In this document: in pieces, positions 51,541 through 58,353 of the stretch
Numbering within the stretch: position 1 is the stretch's first letter
Layout: every line of letters starts with the position of its first letter
DNA from: Flagellimonas meishanensis
GTDB lineage: Bacteria; Bacteroidota; Bacteroidia; Flavobacteriales; Flavobacteriaceae
NCBI RefSeq assembly: GCF_019880545.1
Contig: NZ_JAINVW010000003.1
Coordinates: 434,001-498,000, forward strand
Direction: 5' to 3'
Length of the DNA stretch: 64,000 nt
Made by a program: the position numbers and the translations under genes
The notes under the pieces: model-generated
What the model was told of the DNA's origin: nothing
Database searches by the model: none
Seen by the model: only the letters and a program-made list of their open reading frames with translations

Positions 51541-52320
51541 ATGAGACTGATACCCGCAATAGACATCATTGACGGTAAATGCGTGCGATTGTCTAAAGGA
51601 GATTATGGCACCAAAAAAATCTACAACGAAAACCCTTTGGAGGTGGCCTTGGAGTTCCAAAGCTATGGCATTGAATACCTTCATTTGGTGGATTTGGACG
51701 GAGCAAAGTCAAAACATATTGTCAATCACAAAGTGTTGGAAAGCATAGCATCCAAAACCACACTTCAAATTGATTTTGGTGGTGGCCTGAAGACGGATGA
51801 AGACTTGCACATTGCTTTTGAAAGCGGGGCCAGTCAAATTACCGGTGGAAGCATTGCCGTAAAGGATCCGGAGACCTTTTTGGGGTGGCTGCAGACCTAC
51901 GGTCCTGAAAAAATCATTCTTGGCGCCGATGCCACTGACGAGAAAGTGGCTGTTTCGGGCTGGCAGGAAGAATCGGACCAAGAGCTGGTTCCCTTTATAC
52001 AAGCCTACCAAAAAAAAGGCATAAAATATGTCATCTGTACGGATATTGGTAAAGATGGCATGTTGGAAGGCCCATCGTTTGAGCTGTACCAAAAAATAAT
52101 TGCCAAGACCAAAAAATGGGAAACCCTGATAACCGGAAGTGGCGTGGAGGATAAAGAGATCATTGGAATCAATTTGATTGCCAGCGGAGGGATTTCAACC
52201 TTTGAAGAATTGCCGAAGCTCGAAAAAATTGGCTGTGAAGGTGCTATAATTGGTAAGGCAATCTATGAAAATCGCATTAGTTTAAAACAACTTGAAAGTT
52301 ACATTCTTGAAAATGGATAA
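51541..52320 (+). CDS. hisA: ProFAR isomerase HisA
   Basis: A 259-residue (beta/alpha)8 barrel that isomerises ProFAR to PRFAR. Catalytic Asp residues are in [10 protein letters not shown] (Asp near residue 8) and CTDIGKDGM. Length is slightly above the usual 245, with extra residues near 195-205. Its last eight bases overlap the DinB gene. Confidence 0.95.
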   Translation: MRLIPAIDIIDGKCVRLSKGDYGTKKIYNENPLEVALEFQSYGIEYLHLVDLDGAKSKHIVNHKVLESIASKTTLQIDFGGGLKTDEDLHIAFESGASQITGGSIAVKDPETFLGWLQTYGPEKIILGADATDEKVAVSGWQEESDQELVPFIQAYQKKGIKYVICTDIGKDGMLEGPSFELYQKIIAKTKKWETLITGSGVEDKEIIGINLIASGGISTFEELPKLEKIGCEGAIIGKAIYENRISLKQLESYILENG

Positions 52321-52828
52321 AGCAAGACAAATACAGGAGGAACTCATATGGAATGCCGGCTATCGTATGGATGAAAGTCTTCGTATGATCAGAATCTGCA
52401 TGTCCGGACTTTCTGAAAAGGATATCTGGGAAAAACCGAATGAATCCAGCAATAGCATTGGAAATCTGATCATCCATCTTTGCGGGAACATTACCCAATA
52501 TGGTATAGCCTCCCTTCGGAATGAACAGGATGACAGAAAACGGGACGAGGAGTTTTCCGTTTCATCAGGGTATACCAAGGAAGAGTTGGTACAGAAACTG
52601 AGCGACACCATTGCGGAGGCAAAAAGGACCTTCTTCGACACCCCTTTGGAGGAGTTATTGCGGAAAAGGGAGGTCCAAGGATTTAATTTTTCGGGGGTTG
52701 GCAATATCATCCATGTAGCCGAGCATTTATCGTATCACACGGGGCAGATTGCTCTTTGGACCAAAATATTGAACAATAAATGCCTAGGTTTTTATGATGG
52801 TGTGGACCTGAACGCCAAGAACCGATAA
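52313..52828 (+). CDS. DinB-like protein in the his operon
   Basis: A 171-residue four-helix-bundle protein of the DinB/DUF1572-like group. Metal-ligand histidines appear in LIIHLCGNI and [16 protein letters not shown] at 52313 overlaps the end of hisA by eight bases; hisF starts 21 bases after its stop. Function is unknown; thiol transferase activity is possible for the superfamily. It is unusual for such a gene to sit inside a his operon. Confidence 0.85.
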   Translation: MDKARQIQEELIWNAGYRMDESLRMIRICMSGLSEKDIWEKPNESSNSIGNLIIHLCGNITQYGIASLRNEQDDRKRDEEFSVSSGYTKEELVQKLSDTIAEAKRTFFDTPLEELLRKREVQGFNFSGVGNIIHVAEHLSYHTGQIALWTKILNNKCLGFYDGVDLNAKNR

Positions 52829-52849
52829 AGCCATCCCTGATAACGGAAT

Positions 52850-53605
52850 ATGCTTACAAAACGAATTATACCCTGTTTGGATATCAAAGACGGAAGAACC
52901 GTAAAAGGGGTCAACTTTGTTGATTTGCGAGATGCCGGTGATCCTGTGGAGCTGGCCCAGCGATATGCCGATGAAGGTGCGGACGAATTGGTCTTTTTGG
53001 ATATTTCCGCAACGGAACAAAAAAGAAAAACCTTGGCAGAACTGGTCTATCATGTGGCAGAAGCCATCAACATCCCCTTTACTGTGGGCGGGGGAATTTC
53101 ATCTGTAGAAGATGTGGACATACTGTTGAAAAATGGTGCGGATAAGGTATCTATCAACTCTTCAGCGGTGAAAAGACCGGAACTCATTAATGAATTGATG
53201 GCCAAGTTTGGTTCCCAATGTATTGTGGTTGCGATTGATGCGAAACAAATCGATGGAACATGGAAGGTACATCTGGTGGGCGGCAAGGTGCCTACGGACA
53301 TTGATTTGTTCGAATGGGCCAAAGAAGTGGAAGCCAGAGGCGCTGGGGAAATCCTGTTCACATCCATGGACCATGATGGCACCAAAAACGGTTTTGCCAA
53401 CGCTGCCTTGGCCAAGCTGTCCAATTTGGTAAACATACCCATAATTGCCTCGGGCGGGGCCGGGGAGGTTATGCATTTTGCGGATACATTTAAGGAAGGA
53501 AAGGCCGATGCAGCATTGGCCGCCAGTGTGTTTCACTTTAGTGAGATAGCAATAGCACACTTAAAGCAAGAGCTAAAAAAGGAAGGGATTCCAGTAAGGA
53601 TATAA
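52850..53605 (+). CDS. hisF: Imidazole glycerol phosphate synthase subunit HisF
   Basis: A 251-residue (beta/alpha)8 cyclase that, with ammonia from HisH, makes imidazole glycerol phosphate and AICAR. The catalytic Asp residues lie in [13 protein letters not shown] (Asp near residue 11) and VVAIDAKQ (near 130). The gene lies between the DinB-like gene and hisIE. Confidence 0.97.
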   Translation: MLTKRIIPCLDIKDGRTVKGVNFVDLRDAGDPVELAQRYADEGADELVFLDISATEQKRKTLAELVYHVAEAINIPFTVGGGISSVEDVDILLKNGADKVSINSSAVKRPELINELMAKFGSQCIVVAIDAKQIDGTWKVHLVGGKVPTDIDLFEWAKEVEARGAGEILFTSMDHDGTKNGFANAALAKLSNLVNIPIIASGGAGEVMHFADTFKEGKADAALAASVFHFSEIAIAHLKQELKKEGIPVRI

Positions 53606-53699
53606 AACTGTCATTTTGTGTGTGGGCGAGACTTTTTTGCCTTTACGTCGCACTCGTTTGCTGACAAAGACGGATTCAAAGTGACTTAAGACTGTAGAT

Positions 53700-54296
53700 A
53701 TGAAAATAGATTTTCAAAAAGACGGTAATGATTTGGTACCGGCCATTATTCAGGATGCCAAGACCAAAAATGTATTGATGTTGGGGTTCATGAACGATGA
53801 AGCCCTCCAAAAAACCCAGGACACTGGGAAAGTCACCTTTTTTAGTCGTTCCAAGCAGCGCCTGTGGACAAAAGGGGAGGAGAGCGGCAATTTCCTTGAA
53901 TTGGTCGACATCAAAGTAGATTGTGATAATGACACACTTCTGGTGATGGCCAATCCAACCGGTCCTACCTGCCATAAGGGCACCGATACCTGTTGGGGAG
54001 AATCCAATAAGCAATCCTACGGCTTTTTGACGCAGTTAGAGGAAGTCATTCAATCGAGGAAGGAAAACCAGGATAATGAGAAGAGCTATGTGGCTTCCTT
54101 ATTTCGTGAAGGCATCAACAAAATTGCCCAAAAAGTGGGCGAAGAAGCGGTGGAAACCGTAATTGAATCCAAAGACAATAACGATGAGCTTTTTTTGGAC
54201 GAAAGTGCGGACCTTTTGTTCCACTATCTCATACTGCTTCAAGCCAAGGGATATCAACTAGCCGATGTTGTAAAGGTTCTGGAATCCAGACATTAA
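53700..54296 (+). CDS. hisIE: HisIE: phosphoribosyl-AMP cyclohydrolase / phosphoribosyl-ATP pyrophosphatase
   Basis: A 198-residue bifunctional enzyme for steps 2 and 3 of the pathway. The N-terminal HisI part has the zinc Cys residues in DCDNDTLLV and TGPTCHKGTDTCW; the C-terminal HisE part has KVGEEAVETVIE and DLLFHYLILL. It is the last gene of the operon and is followed by a strong terminator. Confidence 0.96.
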   Translation: MKIDFQKDGNDLVPAIIQDAKTKNVLMLGFMNDEALQKTQDTGKVTFFSRSKQRLWTKGEESGNFLELVDIKVDCDNDTLLVMANPTGPTCHKGTDTCWGESNKQSYGFLTQLEEVIQSRKENQDNEKSYVASLFREGINKIAQKVGEEAVETVIESKDNNDELFLDESADLLFHYLILLQAKGYQLADVVKVLESRH

Positions 54297-54320
54297 GGTG
54301 TGTGGCCCATGCGTCAACGA

Positions 54321-54350
54321 AAAAGGCTCCAATTTCGGAGCCTTTTTTCT
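54321..54350 (+). terminator. Terminator of the his operon
   Basis: AAAAGGCTCC, a six-base loop and GGAGCCTTTT form a 10-bp stem followed by TTCTTTTTT. The A-run on its left side lets it also serve the convergent gene ending at 54356. Confidence 0.9.
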
Positions 54351-54355
54351 TTTTT

Positions 54356-55078
54356 CTAATCCCTTTTTCTGACCTTGGAATTTCCGCTTAGGCGTTCCCG
54401 AATTACTTCCGCATCGCCCTTATAGTTTAGTTCGCTATTCCCAGATGCATCTACATCAATTGTTTTGGAAACCGAAAGGAAAGTGTCGCTATCGCCAGAC
54501 ATTGTCAAGATCAGGTCATCCGTGAACAGATCGTAGTCTCGCATTAGGCTATTTCCCGCCAATTTGGCATTGATGCTTTTGGCCAACCCGTAGATGTCCA
54601 AAACAGAATTTCCAGTTGCTGTCACAGTCAACCTTTCAGCATCCACATTGCCTGAAAACCAGCTATTTCCGGATGCTTCAATAAATAGATTATCCGTTAC
54701 CAATAAGTTTTCAAGCTCAATCAAGGAGTTTCCAAAAGTGATAAAATTAGAAATTTCTGATGTAGTGATGTAAGCTTTCAGTGTTGCATTGCCGCGAACG
54801 TTGATATTGTTTTCCATCCGTATTTTTAGCGTGCTTCCATCTTTGGTGACAATAATTTTGTCCTGTAGGTTTTCATTGGCCTGTATTTCAATGCGTTCTT
54901 CACCGTTGGAAAACGTAACAAAGGCTTCAAAATCACCGGAGACCTGCAAGCCATTGTACCCTGAAAATGAATACTCAACGGTTGAGATTTCGTCCGAAGC
55001 CCTTATGGATTCGGTGTCGCAAGAGGACATTAGTAGTGCGGTGGCCATGACAAGGCCAAAAAATAATCGTGATTTCAT
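54356..55078 (-). CDS. GIN domain (DUF2807) lipoprotein
   Basis: A 240-residue lipoprotein: signal with lipobox MSSC at about residue 20, then a putative auto-transporter adhesin/head GIN domain made of short beta-repeats, seen as recurring SGNSxx and GNSxL units (for example ASGNSWFSG, TATGNSVLD, AGNSLM). The family is common in Bacteroidota and often lies near ECF sigma factors; its role is unknown. It lies 227 bases downstream of the small beta-barrel gene on the same strand. Confidence 0.85.
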   Translation of the reverse strand: MKSRLFFGLVMATALLMSSCDTESIRASDEISTVEYSFSGYNGLQVSGDFEAFVTFSNGEERIEIQANENLQDKIIVTKDGSTLKIRMENNINVRGNATLKAYITTSEISNFITFGNSLIELENLLVTDNLFIEASGNSWFSGNVDAERLTVTATGNSVLDIYGLAKSINAKLAGNSLMRDYDLFTDDLILTMSGDSDTFLSVSKTIDVDASGNSELNYKGDAEVIRERLSGNSKVRKRD

Positions 55079-55305
55079 TTTGATTGATCTTTTAAAATTT
55101 TCGTGTTCACAGTCCCGAAATCCTCTCAGGATGGTTCAATTAGGGCTGTCAGATTCCAAGGATCTATTTGACATCGTAACGGGAATCCATCGCAATGGAA
55201 AATGATAGCGATTTGCCCTTCCTTTTTTGATGTATAACCTATTATCTTCCGTGAATACTCGTAGTGCTATTATTGATTGTTGTTTTTTGATTGATGCATT
55301 CATTG
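55079..55305. other. Intergenic region, no gene seen
   Basis: A 227-base gap between the GIN lipoprotein and the beta-barrel gene. It contains T-rich, low-complexity stretches with repeated GATTGATG/TTGTTTTTTG words, and no convincing promoter, ECF-type site or RNA gene. Confidence 0.5.
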
Positions 55306-55965
55306 TTATAGTTGTTTTTTGTATCGATTTCTTCCCATATTGAAAATACCCAGCTTTACACCTATTCCCCCTGAAAAGCCATTGATCCTATCCACTGGGC
55401 TGTCTACCAATTCAATTCTACTTGAGAAACGATATTTTATGCCTGCCTCCAGTTGTAAGTACCTTGAAATATTAAATAGGGCACTAACGCCTGGCTCTAG
55501 AATAAACACGGCATCCACATCATCATTATGGATATCAATATCTTCGTTTCGTCGCACTGCGTCGCCATCAATGTAACCGACGGCACCTGCACCAATGAGC
55601 AGTGGAAAGGACAGACTTACGACAGACCTTCCGAAAAGAATAGGCTCAAGATGAAGTCCACCGTAGGCGGCGAACAAGTCTTCATTTCGGGTTCGAGGAG
55701 TGAAAAGATTCTGATCCGAATACAAAAAATTACCTGAAAACCCGATTTCAAACTGTCGATTGGCCACATAGGCGATTTTTATGCCGCCAATGTAGGTATC
55801 CTCTCCCTCAATTTCCCCGTATGCCGTGGATATGCCAAGATAGACGCCATGAACCACATTGCTCCGATCATTAAAAGTGATGTATTCTTCATTATCGTTT
55901 TGGCCTCGTGACATCGTGGTGAGGAGTAAAAAAAATAAGGCTGCAAGTGTTTTTTGATTGTTCAT
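55306..55965 (-). CDS. Small outer-membrane beta-barrel protein
   Basis: A 219-residue exported protein with a signal peptide to about residue 21 (TMSRGQ) and an amphipathic strand pattern across the rest, with alternating hydrophobic residues and turns (YVANRQFEIGFSGNFLY, YLQLEAGIKYRFSS), consistent with an eight-strand barrel. The C-terminal region is basic (NRYKKQL). An ECF-type promoter site lies 31 bases upstream. No specific function is recognised. Confidence 0.75.
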   Translation of the reverse strand: MNNQKTLAALFFLLLTTMSRGQNDNEEYITFNDRSNVVHGVYLGISTAYGEIEGEDTYIGGIKIAYVANRQFEIGFSGNFLYSDQNLFTPRTRNEDLFAAYGGLHLEPILFGRSVVSLSFPLLIGAGAVGYIDGDAVRRNEDIDIHNDDVDAVFILEPGVSALFNISRYLQLEAGIKYRFSSRIELVDSPVDRINGFSGGIGVKLGIFNMGRNRYKKQL

Positions 55966-55996
55966 TATGTTAGGTTTTTTGATTGATTTCTGTTAA

Positions 55997-56023
55997 AGAC
56001 AATTAAAAGTTTAAAGGGTTGCA
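55997..56023 (-). promoter_or_regulatory. ECF-type promoter before the beta-barrel gene
   Basis: Minus strand TGCAACC (56023-56017), 15 bases, TGTCT (56001-55997). Sequence and spacing are identical to the site in front of the sigma operon; most of the spacer and the bases beyond (TTAAC) also agree. Confidence 0.65.
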
Positions 56024-56036
56024 CTTTATGCAAAAA

Positions 56037-57122
56037 TTATTCCCGTAAGGTCACAATCCCTTTTATCCCCTGAATGGAAATAAGACCACGAACTTCCTTG
56101 CCGTAGGTTGCCTCAATTTCACGAAGCTTACGGCCTTTGTCCAGCATGGTTGAGTTCACATTTTCAAAGGATTTGGGCAAACGTACCACACCCTGCTCCA
56201 AGGTGGCCTCAAACCGGTGCGGAAAATCGGTCACCTTCAAATCAATGTCCGATGATTCCTGCTCAATGGTTATTTCGGATTCCGCGGTCAGGATTTGATT
56301 TATCCGAAAGTCCGCAATTTTCATGTTCAAATCCACATCCTGGGTCAGACGTTCCAAATTAAACGTGGAAAATTTAAGGCTTCCATATACGGTACCTGCT
56401 TCATCCACCGTAATGTTATCCTTGTTTGAATGCACTTCAAAAGAATTGACCGTGTTGATTTTTATTTCCGTTCCACTACTGTTCAATTGTAGGCTTTTGG
56501 AATCTTCCATGTCCAGTACCCCATTTTTTAAGTCTAAACTGGCATAATTCAAGTTCCGGGCCTTGACTTTTCCGAATTTTAATATAATGTCGGCCTTACC
56601 CAAATCTTCATTTATCCATAGGTCCCCATGTTCAATTAAAACATTCAAAGGCCCGTTCCAATCTTCAATAAATACGTCACCAAAGCGATTGGTCACCTTG
56701 AGCTTCACCTTTTTGGGCAAAAACACTTCATAATCTATCTGAACATGGCTTCGGTCAAGGTCTATGGGATTGGTCCGATTGAAAAAATCGGCAAACCACC
56801 CGGTGTTCTTGTTTGAGATTTCAGAAGTGATGGAAACCATTCCGCTTCCCGACTTGAATTCAGGATTTATCCGTCCCAACAAATCTTTGGCATTGTCCCG
56901 TTTGCGATGGTTTACCCTAATTTCGATTTTAACCGAGACCTTGTCCTGTTCCCATCCCGTTAGGGTGACATTGCCATACTTGTTTTCCAAACGTAGTTCT
57001 CCCGCATTGGTGAGGGGAAAGCTTCTTTCCACAGTCTTGGACACCCTCTCCTGCGCCATACCGATATGCGCCGAAAGCAACAACATTGCCATCCAAAGGG
57101 CTAGTTTATAACGTGTATCCAT
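56037..57122 (-). CDS. DUF4097-like secreted beta-repeat protein
   Basis: A 361-residue exported protein with a signal peptide ending near residue 24 (GMAQ). The body is a series of short beta-strands with NRFGDVFIEDW and KYGNVTLTGWEQ repeats typical of the DUF4097 beta-helix adhesin-like fold, related in style to the GIN domain protein nearby. ATG 57122 or 57128 may start it; both overlap the end of the anti-sigma-like gene by 17-23 bases, so the two are translationally coupled. Function unknown; probably an envelope-associated sensor or structural protein of the sigma operon. Confidence 0.7.
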   Translation of the reverse strand: MDTRYKLALWMAMLLLSAHIGMAQERVSKTVERSFPLTNAGELRLENKYGNVTLTGWEQDKVSVKIEIRVNHRKRDNAKDLLGRINPEFKSGSGMVSITSEISNKNTGWFADFFNRTNPIDLDRSHVQIDYEVFLPKKVKLKVTNRFGDVFIEDWNGPLNVLIEHGDLWINEDLGKADIILKFGKVKARNLNYASLDLKNGVLDMEDSKSLQLNSSGTEIKINTVNSFEVHSNKDNITVDEAGTVYGSLKFSTFNLERLTQDVDLNMKIADFRINQILTAESEITIEQESSDIDLKVTDFPHRFEATLEQGVVRLPKSFENVNSTMLDKGRKLREIEATYGKEVRGLISIQGIKGIVTLRE

Positions 57123-57645
57123 AATCATTATCGGATTTTTTAGATTCGTTTATCTGCTGCAATAAGTTTTCAATGAGTTCGATGCGTTTTTTGTAATTGG
57201 CTACAATAGCTTCCAATATTTGCTCATTGTCAAGGTTCTTTTGCATTTCCATTTTAAGGACATCGTATTCAGAATCGAGTTCATCCATGAAGGACAAAAA
57301 CTCGGTCTTGTCCTCTTCTGTTAAGTTGGGATTCTTCTCCACCAGCTTTACCTGATACGAGACCAGAGTCTTGTAGTGCATATCAATTTCCAGCAGTTCT
57401 TTGGACACATACTGTGTCTGGGTAGTGCTTTCACCAAAGACGGTCAGTCCAATAAAGCTTGCAATCCCCAACAAAAGAACCACACTGGCGGCAATACGAA
57501 ACATTGGCCGTTTCCAGAGCGGGATTACCTTTGGTTCCTCTTTTTGGAGCTCAGCCGAGATATTTGCCCAAAGTTTGGCGCGGTCCGCTTTGTGCTCATC
57601 GAACAGAGTGGCATGCTCTCGAATGTGTTTTTCAAAATTGTCCAT
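57106..57645 (-). CDS. Anti-sigma factor-like membrane protein
   Basis: A 179-residue protein with a soluble N-terminal part (about 1-48), one membrane segment at about 50-70 (FRIAASVVLLLGIASFIGL) and a periplasmic coiled coil (about 90-165). Its last base at the start overlaps the sigma gene's stop (57645), the usual arrangement for a cognate anti-sigma. No zinc-binding HxxxCxxC motif is present, so it is not a ZAS-type anti-sigma. Membrane topology and position support the call. Confidence 0.75.
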   Translation of the reverse strand: MDNFEKHIREHATLFDEHKADRAKLWANISAELQKEEPKVIPLWKRPMFRIAASVVLLLGIASFIGLTVFGESTTQTQYVSKELLEIDMHYKTLVSYQVKLVEKNPNLTEEDKTEFLSFMDELDSEYDVLKMEMQKNLDNEQILEAIVANYKKRIELIENLLQQINESKKSDNDYGYTL

Positions 57646-58184
57646 TACAATTCGCTTATGATTTCCAATAATTTCTTCTTTGCCCTATGGTATTGTGATT
57701 TGGAAGTGCTGCTCGAAATCCCCAATATCTCACCAATTTCAATGTGGTCGTATCCCTCTATCAAATACAGACTGATGATCTGTCGGTACCCATCGGGCAA
57801 TTTTGAAATGCCCAATTGTACTTTTTTTAGGTCCATCGCATCGGCTTCCTCGGGTTCTTCATCTGCCAAATGAAACTCATGGGTTTCCATGGGCGCCACT
57901 GGAATGCGTTTCACCTTAAGGTGATTGATGCTCTTGTTGATGACAATTCGCTTCAGCCATGCTCCAAAACTACTTTCATACTTAAAATGATCAAGGTTTT
58001 TAAAGGCATCCACAAAACTGTCCTGTACAATATCCTCGGCGTCTTCCTTATTCCCTAAAAACCGAAGCCCTACGTTATACATCGCATCTACATACAGGCT
58101 ATACAGCTCGTATTGCGAACTGGAATTACCGGTCTTGCATTGCTCAACCAAGATTTGATGTGTAAAGCGGATGTCGGTTTTCAA
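57645..58184 (-). CDS. ECF RNA polymerase sigma factor
   Basis: A 179-residue group-4 sigma factor. Region 2 contains EDAEDIVQDSFVDAFKNLDHF and region 4 the helix-turn-helix YDHIEIGEILGISSSTSKSQYHRAKK. An ORF start at ATG 58268 exists, but the ECF-type and housekeeping promoter boxes lie downstream of it, so TTG 58184 (then KTDIRFTHQILVEQC) is chosen. The gene overlaps the anti-sigma-like gene by one base. It probably transcribes its own operon, the beta-barrel gene and the divergent TonB receptor. Confidence 0.88.
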   Translation of the reverse strand: MKTDIRFTHQILVEQCKTGNSSSQYELYSLYVDAMYNVGLRFLGNKEDAEDIVQDSFVDAFKNLDHFKYESSFGAWLKRIVINKSINHLKVKRIPVAPMETHEFHLADEEPEEADAMDLKKVQLGISKLPDGYRQIISLYLIEGYDHIEIGEILGISSSTSKSQYHRAKKKLLEIISEL

Positions 58185-58213
58185 AGGTTTAGGTTGATGC
58201 CTTTTGTGGTTAA

Positions 58214-58240
58214 AGACAATTGCAAAAGTAAAGGGTTGCA
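58214..58240 (-). promoter_or_regulatory. ECF-type promoter before the sigma operon (with internal -7 box)
   Basis: Minus strand TGCAACC (58240-58234), 15 bases, TGTCT (58218-58214). The spacer holds TACTTTTG (58230-58223), an exact housekeeping -7 box, so basal and ECF-driven transcription may use the same region. Confidence 0.65.
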
Positions 58241-58285
58241 CCCCCAATGAAAAATATTTTGAAATCATAAAACTTTATCATCAAA

Positions 58286-58312
58286 TGCAACCTCTCATTT
58301 TTTGACCTGTCT
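58286..58312 (+). promoter_or_regulatory. ECF-type promoter before the TonB receptor operon
   Basis: Plus strand TGCAACC (58286-58292), 15 bases, TGTCT (58308-58312). It matches the two minus-strand sites in motif and spacing and lies 41 bases before the receptor ATG. Confidence 0.65.
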
Positions 58313-58353
58313 ATTGGTGGTGAAATTTTTATACAATCATAAACCATCAAAAA

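Noticed and set aside
53606..53699. Gap between hisF and hisIE as a hidden gene or regulatory RNA
   Set aside because: No ORF, promoter box or stable hairpin was recognised; it looks like a plain intergenic spacer.
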